Source: Drosophila persimilis (Eukaryota; Arthropoda; Insecta; Diptera; Drosophilidae). Taken from it: a stretch of 64,000 bases of DNA. The notes beneath the pieces are model-generated. The model was given only the letters and a program-made list of their open reading frames with translations, was not told the origin of the DNA and did not search any database. This document shows, one piece after another, positions 38,131 through 48,273 of this stretch. The first letter of the stretch is position 1, and each line of letters starts with the position of its first letter. Position numbers and translations under genes: made by a program. The stretch lies in contig NW_020825354.1 of assembly GCF_003286085.1 (NCBI RefSeq), forward strand, positions 124,001-188,000. The letters are read 5' to 3'.

Positions 38131-38689
38131 GCTTTAAGTGCAGTTTTTTGTACATCCTCGTACTTTGTTTGACCTTGCTCTTACCCTTACCTATTCCTCG
38201 TCTGACTTAGATCAATTTTGTTGTACAAAAACATGGGTCTTGACTGCCTGAAAGTATGCTATCCCTATCGCGATCAACGATCAGTTGGAGAGTGTGCTTG
38301 AAATGGCATGTACAAAATACAAAGGAACATTTAGTTCTGCAAAGGGAGCACGACCTTTAAGCCTCAAATGGAAAATACATATAGGTGCATCTTCACCTGA
38401 ATGAAGCTAATCGTAAGATGATGTTTCCGAGCTATGGACAAGCATCATTTTTCCCCCTACTTATTCGAAAGATCGCTTTAAAACTATGAATTTCTGGCTT
38501 AGAGAGATTGAAGAGTTTTAAGACACACAGAGAGTATAATGTACTCTCCTCTCCGATTAGATGCTCATCGGAGAACAACTTTCATACATGAAAAACACCC
38601 GAATACACTCACCGCTCATCTAGATTCAGAGGCAATAAAAACATAACCTTTGCCAGTGACCTTTCTGTAGCTGATAAGCAGGCCGCTTT

Positions 38690-38850
38690 TTGTTCTATAC
38701 CTGGTATTCAAAGATTATGGGGGGTATATTCGATTCGTGTAGGTGTGTGTAACGCCTAGAAGGAAACGTTTCCGACCGCAGAAAGCACATATATTCTTGA
38801 TGAGCCTCAATAGCACAGTCGATGTAGCCATGTTGGTCGCGATGGACGAG
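38690..38850 (+). repeat. Fragment of obscura-type dispersed repeat
   Basis: Only the head region is present: GAAGGAAACGTTTCCGACCG, ATATTCTTGATGAGCCTCAA, GCACAGTCGATGTAGCCATG. Confidence 0.6.
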
Positions 38851-39246
38851 TGAAAATCTGTGATTCACGGAAAGAGAAGTCCTTCATGCCTTTCCCATAA
38901 TTTGACTCGTTTCTTAGGAAACCTCTCAAGACACACCTAGTTTTAACAATTTCCTAACATATTTTTTATTATTGATAAACCTACTTGCTTCAATGCTTTT
39001 GTTTTCGATTCTCATCCTTTGAAAACGACTTACCACAACCCACTTTTTTACTCCGTGAGTGTCGTATTCAAGTGTCAGTAATGAATACTGCTACAAATTT
39101 TTCTAAAATCTATTCTAAACCGAATAAAGATTAGAAAAAAAGGTCCCATTTCATCGTTTTCTTTGGATTGTGCTGTAAGTATTTTTATGTGTGACGTATT
39201 CAAGGGTCGGGTAGTGTATGCTCCAAGCATAAATCTGTGTATAGAC

Positions 39247-39290
39247 CAGAGATCGGCAAGCCCCTATTCCCTATGCCGTGCCGATCACTG
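39247..39290. mobile_element. Tiny hAT-type MITE relic
   Basis: CAGAGATCGGCA at the left and TGCCGATCACTG at the right are near-inverted. The interior GGCAAGCCCCTAT resembles GGCAAGGCCCTAT of the 16-kb element, so the two belong to one family. No clear target duplication. Confidence 0.4.
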
Positions 39291-40334
39291 AGTCACTTAG
39301 TAGAGTCGCGGCACGTGTGCTGCGATTCACAGCGTTGCGACTGGTTCAGACTCGAGTTTGAGTTTGAGTTTCAGTTTCATTATTATTTATTAGAGAGGAG
39401 AGCGCTTTGCTGGACGAGTGCAATTAATTGCTGCTGTGTTTGTGTAAGGAGTGGATTCGGGTCGTCTTGCGATAAGGGTAAACAAGCAGTAAATAAAGAA
39501 AAAATCAAAGTTCCTAGTCATTATGTAAGCAATATTTAATTGGAACGCCTTTGTGCGCCGCATTTGTGCAAATCAAATTCAATTTCCACTACCCTCCTTA
39601 CCTTTCGGTGATGGTTAATTTCGGACTATTTATGGCTGTTTCTGCTCGGCAATTAAAGAGGAGGCAGCCCTCCTGTTAATTACATCATTCCCACATACTC
39701 CCACCACAGATCAGCCCCACAGTCCGTGGCGAGCTCAACTGCACTCATGGGGAGCCCGGCGGCACAGCACTCTGAATGACCTACTCGTACTCGTTAGACC
39801 CGTACTCGTAAGACCCGTACTCGTACTTGTACCATGAAATGGTATTGGAATTTCCGTTTCGAGTTCGTTTCTTAACCCTCTATATCCCATTTGGGCAGAG
39901 GATTGTAACTCACAGAAGGAACAAACGTTACGTATGTTCATGGATAAAACATACCTTCGGCGGGCTAAGAGCTGCCATCAAGCTGGATGGCACTAGCTCT
40001 GACTATCACCGTAATCCGGCAACCGATATGCCCTTCCGAATAGGTGGAGCGCAGCCCGCTAAATTCTACCGGCGATCGCGACGGCGTCAGCTCATTAATA
40101 AAACCAGCAACAATGGCGACGACGACGACGACAACGACAACGTTCGTAAAGATGAATCCAATGCCGATGCCGATGCCGATGCCGTGCTCGAGTTGTTGCC
40201 TCAGTTGCGCACTGAATCTCTGAGTGGTCGGTCGCGCTGTCTCTCGTCCCAGCAGCAGTCAAGCCCAAGCCCAAACCCAATCCCAGTCCCAGCGAAAGTG
40301 TTCCAAGGCAAAGTGTTAATATACGGAGTGCGAA

Positions 40335-42380
40335 ATGCGTTACCTGGCATTGAGTGCGCTCTTTGTGTGCCTGGCCCTCGCCGGGCACTGCCAAATCGCA
40401 GGTAAGTGGATAGGGTCAGGCCAGACGGCCATTAGCAGAGGGAAATGCTTGATTGACGGGTACTGACTGGAATATTGCCATTATCAGCAGGCTACAAGAG
40501 CGAGATCGAGATCACGCCAGCCCCGCTGGACGTGGTTGAGGCTACAACAAAGAAGTCCAGCTGGTTCGGCGGCTTCAAGAAGTTCTTCGGCAGCAGCGGC
40601 GATCCGTCCGCTACGGAGGCCACCACCAGCACCACGTCAACGACTACCACCGCCAGGCCAAGCTCTGTGGCTGCCACTCCCGCGGCCGCCCAGAAGCCCC
40701 CGCCGCTGGTAATCTCTCATGCCCCGCTGATGCCCTTGGGCCCACGGCCTGATACCCCCAGCTCCTCCCCTTTCGGAGCTGCAAACGCTCCCCAGTGGCC
40801 CTCAGACGGAGTGGGTGTCGGTAGTCGCACCTCCAGCACTAAGCCGCCCCATCAACCACCCCAGGGACGTCCCCAGGAAGCAGGCGGGGTACCCAATTTG
40901 CCCCCTGGATTCGCCCCCTACCGCCCCCAGAAGCCGCAGCCGAACAGCTACGATTTGAGCTACGGCGGTGGTGGCGGTGCAGGCAGTGCAGGAGGTGCGG
41001 CCGGACGTCCGGGCCTGGATCCACTGGCAAGCTTCGGGGGAACAACCTCCACCCAGCGACCAAAGACGCCCAATGTCCAGCCCGGATCCGGAACATCGAC
41101 AGCCAAGCCACAGCTGAAGGAGGATTTCCCGGCGCTGCCCGGTCCCCGCCGCCCATCCGTGAAAGAAGAATATCCGCCTCTGCCCGCGGTCCAGTCCCCT
41201 TCGGTACCTTCCTCTCCCAATGCTCTTCCCACTCCCACACCCACTCCGTCTCCGACTCCGACTCCTTCATCGCCCTCCGCCTGGGGACGGCCTCTGCCCA
41301 CGCCCGTGCACCCACTGGACCCCGTGCATCCGGCCAAACCCTCGACCAATCCGACGCCCGCCAATGGAGTGTCCTTTGTGCCGCATACAGGGGGAACGGG
41401 AGGACAAAGCAGTGCAGGGGGAGCTGCCACGACCACAGTTCGGCCGGGCTTCCATTCGTCCGGCAACTCGGTGGCCAGCGACGATGAGATCCGCCAGCTG
41501 ACAGAGCAGCTGTACACTAAAGAGAGCAACAGCCAGATCAGCCTGGTCCAGGTGAACCTGCAAGGGCGAACGCGCTCCATCGACAGTGCCGACGAGGCCC
41601 CCAATCCGTAAGTTCATCGGAGGCACAAAATATCGGATAACACTAATAGCATATGCCACTTGCAGACTCCTCCAGGTGGACGCCAAGGCCTTCGAGTCCC
41701 CGACCATTGCCAAGATGAAATTGCTCTTCAATAACTACGAGCACGACACACTGGTCAACGAGCACGTGACGGCCAACGAGCGGAAGGAGGAGAACGACTT
41801 CCTGGACGCAGTGATGGCCACATCGGTGATGCGGCATGCGATGCAGTTCCTGCAGCAGAAGGGCCTGGTTACGCCCGACCCCAAGACGCACCGCGACCTG
41901 GTCAAGGAGCTGTGGTTCACTCAGTACTCGCGCGGTCAGGGCAAGATCGGCAGCTCCGGCTTCGAGCACGTCTTCGTCTACGAGGTCAAGAACGGAACCA
42001 TCATAGGCTTCCACAACTGGGTGTACATCAGCGAGGAGGAGCAGGCGGGTCGCCTCGACTACAAGGGTTACATGAAGGAGCAGGACATTGGCACGGTAAG
42101 AGGACCTAGGCTCTGTTTCAAATGATATCCACACATTTTCTTTTAGAAAGGAAAGGTGCTGAAGATCCGCTTCGCCCACCAAGGACAGAACAAGCCCGTG
42201 AACACCGTCTTCGTGGGCACCTCGCCGGAGCTGGAGCTGGCCCTGTACACGGTCTGTTTTCAACTGCGTCCCGACCGCACCTGCCCCGTCTCCCTGGGCA
42301 ACAGCAAGTTCGGCATCGTCACCTACTCCTGGCGCTACCGAGGGAAGAACCTGATTGGCAGCGCATACCCCGAGATCTAA
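40335..42380 (+). CDS. CG2145: Secreted EndoU-type endoribonuclease (CG2145-like)
   Basis: Four exons: 40335-40401, 40491-41607, 41666-42095 and 42147-42380, giving 615 residues. The first 20-22 residues (MRYLALSALFVCLALAGHC) are a signal peptide, so the protein enters the secretory route. Residues about 25-345 are low-complexity Pro/Ser/Thr/Gly-rich linker with repeated short blocks such as KEDFPALPGPRRPSVKEEYP. The C-terminal EndoU (XendoU) domain spans about 347-612. The catalytic triad can be seen: His in GFEHVF (about 495), His in IGFHNW (about 511) and Lys in LGNSKFG (about 591). EndoU enzymes cut RNA at uridylates, needing Mn2+, and leave 2',3'-cyclic phosphate. The gene is downstream of vermilion as expected for CG2145 in D. 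melanogaster; the symbol rests on that neighbourhood and the domain layout. Confidence 0.88.
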
Positions 42381-42436
42381 ACAGTTGAACAGTCTATTCC
42401 TGTAGTCCTATATAAACTATTTTTTTTTGACGCTGT

Positions 42437-42446
42437 AATAAATAAA
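42437..42446 (+). terminator. EndoU gene polyadenylation signals
   Basis: Overlapping AATAAA copies (AATAAATAAA) 57 nt after the stop, preceded by a T run. Confidence 0.65.
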
Positions 42447-43004
42447 GAAAAGTGCACGAATATGACTTGTCTTTCGTAAAGCAGATATATACGATACCAT
42501 GAGAGTCCGATTTTTTGCATACCCTACTAGAGCCTTGTATAACTCTCACTGTCACTGCAGGCTTTTTCCATCTCTTCAACTGAAATTTAACGCCATACAA
42601 CGATTACCGTGATAAATGATAAGTACTACTGTTGTCAATGAAGAAGATTTTAATTATCAGAAATATATCTAACCTGATTTCCATGATCACCTCTTATTTT
42701 ACTACCACAATCCGAGCGCCACTCAATACATTTTTAGCCATCTAAAATGTCGAATCAAGGGGTCATCTGTATTGCAGTGCGGCGAAATGGGTTTTATCTT
42801 TTTGGAGAACTTTTTTAAAACTAATAAGACCATTTTCAAAGATCGTTTTCTCATAGGTATAGGATATACGATAGCAGCCTACAAACCTGGCATTGTACCA
42901 AATCCATTTAAAACTCGTTCAACACATTTCTGTGGATCCAGATCAATTTTAATTAAATATTGTTTAATACTTGCGGCTATAGTTTCTGATTTCTGACTTC
43001 AAGA

Positions 43005-43345
43005 CTTATAGACTACAGAAGGAATATAGCCATGTCTGTCTGCCCTTCCGTCTGGCTATCTGTCCGATTTAGTTCTCAAAGACTATACATTCTCCCACAC
43101 CCCCAAAAAGGACGACAATAGGTGGCAACCACGATTTTGAATATACGAGAAACCCGAAAGCACACAATCATAGAAAAGTACAATATCTACCAGATTTCCG
43201 AGTTTTGTTTAGATTGGGTCATTATTATAGCCAGAAGGAAGAAATAAAATGGCAGTATCTACGCAACGCCTTCCCCGCGCTTACTTATTCTCTCTCTTCC
43301 TCTTGCACTGTGCGCCCTCTGCAGAGTCGCGGCCCTAGCTGCGAC
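43005..43345 (+). repeat. Obscura-type dispersed repeat
   Basis: ATATAGCCATGTCTGTCTGC, TTAGTTCTCAAAGACTATAC, GGGTCATTATTATAGCCAGA, GCAGTATCTACGCAACGCCT and TGCACTGTGCGCCCTCTGCA match the 6.9-kb copy in order. 5' part decayed. The 3' end overlaps the tail of the unidentified frame at 43285-43602. Confidence 0.65.
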
Positions 43346-43602
43346 TTACAACGTTCCCGTACATGTTTTTCGGCCTCTTCAGATAAAACTTGGTCATCCA
43401 ATAGACATGTGAGATCCCAAAATAAAATGGCTAGTAATTTGTTTGAATCGTTAAGTTTATTTAAAAATTGCATCCAATTTGGATGATTATCAGGCAGAAC
43501 CTGCCCAAAAACATTGCGATTTACTTTCGAAAACGACAAAATTGGTGCTCCCGTTTTTACAAAACGCAACGTTTTCAAAACGGAACATATTTTATACAAC
43601 AA
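43285..43602 (-). pseudogene. Unidentified open frame, possibly a gene or transposon fragment
   Basis: An uninterrupted minus-strand frame of about 105 codons. Residues such as FVKTGAPILSFSKVNRNVFG and LPDNHPNWMQFLNKL, followed by NKLLAILFWDLTCLL, have the varied composition of a real folded protein rather than low-complexity translation. It lacks a convincing ATG at its start (the frame opens at TTG) and its C-terminal end runs into the dispersed repeat, so it looks like an exon or fragment cut at both ends. I do not recognise the family. It could be part of a transposase, or a duplicated exon. Confidence 0.35.
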
Positions 43603-43958
43603 AACTAATCGTAATCACAAAACGAAAAAAATAGATGACATATTTATGCATTTATAAAAATTCGGCACCATTGCCAGGCCAATTTATGTAGCTGGTGCCT
43701 TGCTTATAAATAATTTTTTGTTTCAACCCAACCTCAAATTTGCCTGCGAGCGTAACCTAATCGGTTGTGCCCGTAACATGCGCTCCCCAGCGGGGTAGAC
43801 AGCTGTTTTCTGCCACATTTAATTCAAAATGTTAGTGCAACAACCATTAGCAATTTAATTTTCAATGTGCATGCTGTTACTCACAGCTCGTCAGACAGGT
43901 GTTGCATTTAGCATTTCTTGATCTTCTTGAATCGCGTACTTTATACCGTCTCACAGTG

Positions 43959-45257
43959 CACTATGGTCCAGAATTCGTTTTTTTTGGCATAAAGTCGAAA
44001 TTTTTATGTGAATGGATTACGTTTTTTCTTGCAAATTCTCAAAGTAAATTCATCATACATATTAAAAATGAAAAAAAAAAAATTATTTAGCTTCCCTGAA
44101 GATTTTGGCGAGCTTTTGAAAGTGAACAATCGATCAGGTGATTGTGGGAAAAAAATTGGCGCCAAATTACTTGTTTACATTTTTACGTGGCGACCGAGTA
44201 AATTTGCTCAAATAAATTCGGCTAAAAATGGAAAATGAAGATAAAGGTATGTAGTATCTAATGTATTTAGTTATTTTATGTGTAGTCCCAAGATTTAAGT
44301 GTTGTGCAATGTCCAATTTATGTGCATTTTTGTAGAAAATTTAACTGCGTCCCCTGTGTTTCGTAGAATATAACAAATGAACAGAGTTCTGCTGAGAAAA
44401 ACTAACTATGTGAGTTTGTACCTACAAATGTTGTAATTGACTGGAAAGTAACAACTTTGGCCCGTTTTGGCCCCTTTTCTTTAAATTTGTTAATATTCAG
44501 GAAAGTTCGAGTTTTTGCATAGCGATCTCATCGATATTTGGCGCAACAACAATCGACAAAAAAAATCTGTCTCACATTGAATTTACAGTAAAATCAATAA
44601 CAACCATTTGGAAAATGAAAAAAAAAGAGAAATAGATAAAAAAAAATCAGTAATTTTGAATCCTTCATTAAAAGAAACCTTCTGAAGTGCAACAAAATGA
44701 TGGAACGGTTTATGACCACCCATGCTAAATGGATGGCTTCTAAAATAACAATTATTGTTGATGAAAATTGTAAGACACCAAAGAAAATGGGACGTCCAAC
44801 ATTACATTATACAAATGCAGAGACAAGATTAAAAAGGAAACTGGCGTCTGATCTTGCAAATGATAATAATAATAACACGAATAATAAATTTCCATAGTTT
44901 ATATATAAATATTGATAATTTGAAATAAGATATTATATATGTATAATGATTTAACAACAAAATTTAATAAATTTGAAGTATGTAATTTAAACTTCCGACT
45001 TTATGCAAAAAAAAAAACAAGAACAAGTACAAGTATACAAGTATATGTACAAAATTTAAAAGCTCTAGCTTTAATTTCGAGCTCTGTGTTAAACAAATCT
45101 GAGGTGCTCTGGGGAAGGGGGTCGATGGCGTGGTCGAATCTAAAACAAAAAAAAACCGAAATTTTATAAAAATACTCAAAATAACTGTGCAAAGTTTCAA
45201 GGCTCTAGCTTCAAAACTAGACTTTATGCCAAAAAAAACGACTTCTGGACCATAGTG
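43959..45257. mobile_element. Transib-like DNA transposon, 1.3 kb, with target duplication
   Basis: Terminal inverted repeats of about 38 bp: left CACTATGGTCCAGAA(T)TCG then T8, GGCATAAAGTC; the right end is the same inverted with one mismatch. CACWATGG is the Transib/RAG-type terminus. The pentamer CAGTG flanks both sides (43954-43958 and 45258-45262), the 5-bp target duplication expected for that superfamily. The subterminal block ACTTTATGCaaaaaa is partly duplicated near 44998. At 1.3 kb it is too short for a full transposase, so it is a deletion derivative or non-autonomous copy. The near-identity of the ends suggests fairly recent mobility. Confidence 0.7.
44697..44897 (+). pseudogene. 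Short open frame inside the Transib-like element
   Basis: 66 codons: a Lys-rich segment with KKMGRPTLHY and ETRLKRKLASDLAND. A GRPxLxF/Y motif followed by basic residues occurs in several transposon-encoded proteins. It is probably a leftover of the parent element's protein. No catalytic residues can be assigned. Confidence 0.35.
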
Positions 45258-45899
45258 CAGTGGAACACTCGGCCGTTTCAACTTGCTAATTTAATAACTT
45301 CTAAACAAATTAAGATGCCACCATGAAACTGCATTTGAAAGAAAAACCCTTCAAAATGTAGTCCGCACAAGTGCACGATTCCACGGCGTCTAAAGGTTTT
45401 ACAATATTGCGTCAAAAATGAACTTTTGCCTATATGTATCCACTTTCCCCACAAATTTAATATACCCCTATACTCTTTGAGGATTGGGTATAAAAAACCT
45501 TTTTTTTTGCCCAAAACTCAATAACTCCAGCCTAGTGTAAACAGAATATACAACTTTAAAGATTTTGATTCATTTTCATGAACATTCCTTTATTCGTTCA
45601 GATGTTATTAATTTTGCTACGGAAATGTCAGAGGCCCCACTGTGCGACGCAATCGGCTCTCTCACCATCTGAAAGGGAAACGATTCAAATGCGCGCGCCC
45701 GCAACCAGTTTCTAACACTGAGGTGGTCGCACTTATCGGTAGAGGATTCAATCGAAATCGTGCAAAGCTGAGCCGAGCTATCGATAGCTGTTCATCGATA
45801 CTTTCGGTCATTCGAAAATGAGCCCGCCTGGCTTTGATTTCTGGAAACCTGTTTTTAGCCTCGCTCTGTGCCAAGTCGTAGCAGCCTCTCGTTGGATCA

Positions 45900-46513
45900 G
45901 ATCAACAGGTGAGGCAGTCTACGACTGCAAAGCCGTTGTTTCAGTTGCTGCTTGACTGCCGGAGAAGTTTGTAGTGAATTTTTTTGGTGCGCGGCGTGCC
46001 ACGACCTACAACTACGACCACAAAAGAAATACACACTATCTCACACACACAACCACCAGTCACAACAAGATCTTTCTTTTTTTTTTGCTACTCACCCGCC
46101 TGTGCCGTTTAAATATAATTGTTATATGTAAAGCAACTTAAACTCGACCATATTCAATAAAAAAAAGAAAAAGAACAAGATCCGCCGCCACAGCTAAAGC
46201 TACGACTGCAGAAAGCGGAATCGTAAGAAGCAGAATTAGACTCGGCAATGAAATGTAGCAGAGTTCGTTCATCATCTTATGTGCATACATACATCATACA
46301 TACATACTTTGTTATGTTCTGTGCGGTGACGAAGTGACGCTAAAAGCAACCACGAAGAAGCAGTCATAGAGAGGGAGAGAAAAAAACGACGAAACGAGCA
46401 CAAAACACATTAAAACACAAACACAAACGCATACCAGCAAACGACACCAACAACACCAACAACATCGGCAGCAGCAGAACGGTTAACTGAAACGAAAAGC
46501 AACAATACAGCAA
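45900..46513 (+). promoter_or_regulatory. Myo10A: Likely distal promoter and noncoding first exon of Myo10A
   Basis: Composition and words (TTTCAGTTGCTGCTTGACTG near 45940, then ACAACACCAACAACACC, CGGCAGCAGCAGAACGG) are those of a Drosophila 5' leader, and it ends in a strong donor AGCAA/GTGAGT at 46514. The nearest suitable acceptor for a leader exon is TTTCTTGCAG at 55712, just before the Myo10A ATG exon. The link is inference. Confidence 0.4.
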
Positions 46514-47410
46514 GTGAGTAGTGTAAAGAGAAATAGAGAGAGAGAGAGCGAGAGGTGAACACACATATGTATGTATGCAAAACTAAAATAGATATAACCT
46601 TTTGCCATACCCAGTACCGCTCGCTCTCTTGAAATTCAAATCCGAATTCCAGAGATAGGCGGATCAGAGGAAATGGTTAATAAGAAAAGATAGGATCGGA
46701 GGCGCGCTGGAAGGAAGCTACCTCATGACTGTAGGGAGAAAGAAGTGAAATATCCACAATCCATCTATTAATGCGTCCCACAATTCCAATCTCAGTGCCA
46801 TTGCCAAGAAAATTATCTTTCTCATCCATCCACACCCCCCAGAACACTCACCGCTGCCAATCACAACTAAATATAACTACACATTGTATGTAAATATTTG
46901 GCAGTTCTGGAAGTGATGCAATCAATATGAATTGAATTGAATTTGGATATGAACGGAATGAATATCCTCCCCCATCCCATGGCGTGCACGTGTGTTTGAG
47001 TCATACATATGTACATACGAGTATGCATGTGGGAGCGAATGCGATCGCCTACAGTCCCTCGCCCCGCTGCATTTCCATTTCCATTTTGTTTTTTTCTCTT
47101 TTTCGTGTTATTGGAAGGGATCGTCCCAATCAGATTCCAGGCGTGTTCGGTTCGAATTGGCATGGCTACGATTCGATTTTCTCCGCAAATGGACAGCGAC
47201 GGCGACGGCGACGGCAACGATTTGGCAAGAATACCAAGAACGATTGCAACGGTAAAGCACGGCAAACAGTTAGACGTGCAAAGAGGAAAAAAATCGACGA
47301 AAACCAGGCGAAAAGCTACATACAATAAAAAATTGGTAGTGGAAGCATAAGAAAACTGGTTCCGGCCATCGAGGAATGCCGCAGCGGCCCCTTGCTCGAA
47401 TATTTGTTTC

Positions 47411-47412
<2 letters not shown>

Positions 47413-47441
<29 letters not shown>

Positions 47442-47442
47442 C
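47413..47442. repeat. (GT)n microsatellite
   Basis: Uninterrupted GT dinucleotides, about 14 units. Confidence 0.9.
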
Positions 47443-48246
47443 TGTGAGAGTGTGTGCGAGCCACTTCCGTACATCAACGCCCCAGTGCTTTTTCTTGCTT
47501 GCACTGACTCTTCGTCCCACCACCACTCGCGTCCATGGCTTCCAGTTTTCATCTGTCAGCTCTTGCTTCTTGGTTCGTGTTCTCAGCCTCAGTCTTTTGT
47601 TTTCCTCGTTCTTCCGTTCCGTTGAATCGCCTGCTTGGTCCTTTGCCTTTTCGCCTAGTTGTCAGCACCTTCAGAATTGGTGGCACTTCAATCTGAATAA
47701 GTACAAATATGTACAATATGTATGTATGTGTGTGTGTGTGGCATGAATGGCAATAAACCGGCATTCGATAGAGTTTGAGTGAATGAGTGCGCTCACGTAA
47801 GACTCATTCGCACAAGGTTCAAGCGAAGAGGAACGAATCGAATGGGCAAGAACGAGAGGGTATTCTCGAGTTCATTCTAAAGCATACCTTTATTTCCTGC
47901 ATTTTTAGTAGTCCCATCAAAGTGGTCCTTTATTTGTTGTTGTTCTGTACAATAGATCTGCATATCTTGCCTTGCTCTTCCTAATCTTTTCGCTATTCAT
48001 TTTAATTCTGCCTACGCTGGCAGCAATAAGCCACAAATGCCAAATATTCCAAACAGCGCTCACAGACACAACAAAGGCATGCACACACACACACACACGC
48101 ACACCATCATGCTAATGCGACAAAGATGTTAATAGACTTTTACTTTACTTAAACAAAACAGTCACAGCGAAAATGAACAGCAAGGGAAACGGGCAGATCC
48201 GCCGAGTGAAATTTGTAATTTGCTTTGATTTTTGTGTGGGGGTGAA

Positions 48247-48273
48247 GGGGGGGGGGGGGGGGGGGGGGGGGGG
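48247..48273. repeat. 27-base poly-G run
   Basis: 27 consecutive G, preceded by GGGGGTGAA and followed by AATCCCC. Such a run is rare in Drosophila and could be real, or an assembly or sequencing artefact (for example dark-cycle G calls). Confidence 0.9.

Larger units (their letters stand above)
38150..39800. other. Intergenic DNA between vermilion and the EndoU gene
   Basis: No gene. A fragment of the dispersed repeat lies at 38690-38850 (TATACCTGGTATTCAAAG, GTGTGTAACGCCTAGAAGGA, CGTTTCCGACC). A 44-bp inverted repeat with hAT-like ends is at 39247-39290. The remainder is AT-rich. Confidence 0.55.

Noticed and set aside
46984-47350. Overlapping frames of about 110 codons at 47 kb
   Set aside because: Several frames on both strands are open over low-complexity DNA; none has a domain or splice context.
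48247-48273. Poly-G run as an assembly gap filler
   Set aside because: Gaps are normally N; without raw reads I cannot call it a gap, so it is listed as a repeat with a caveat.
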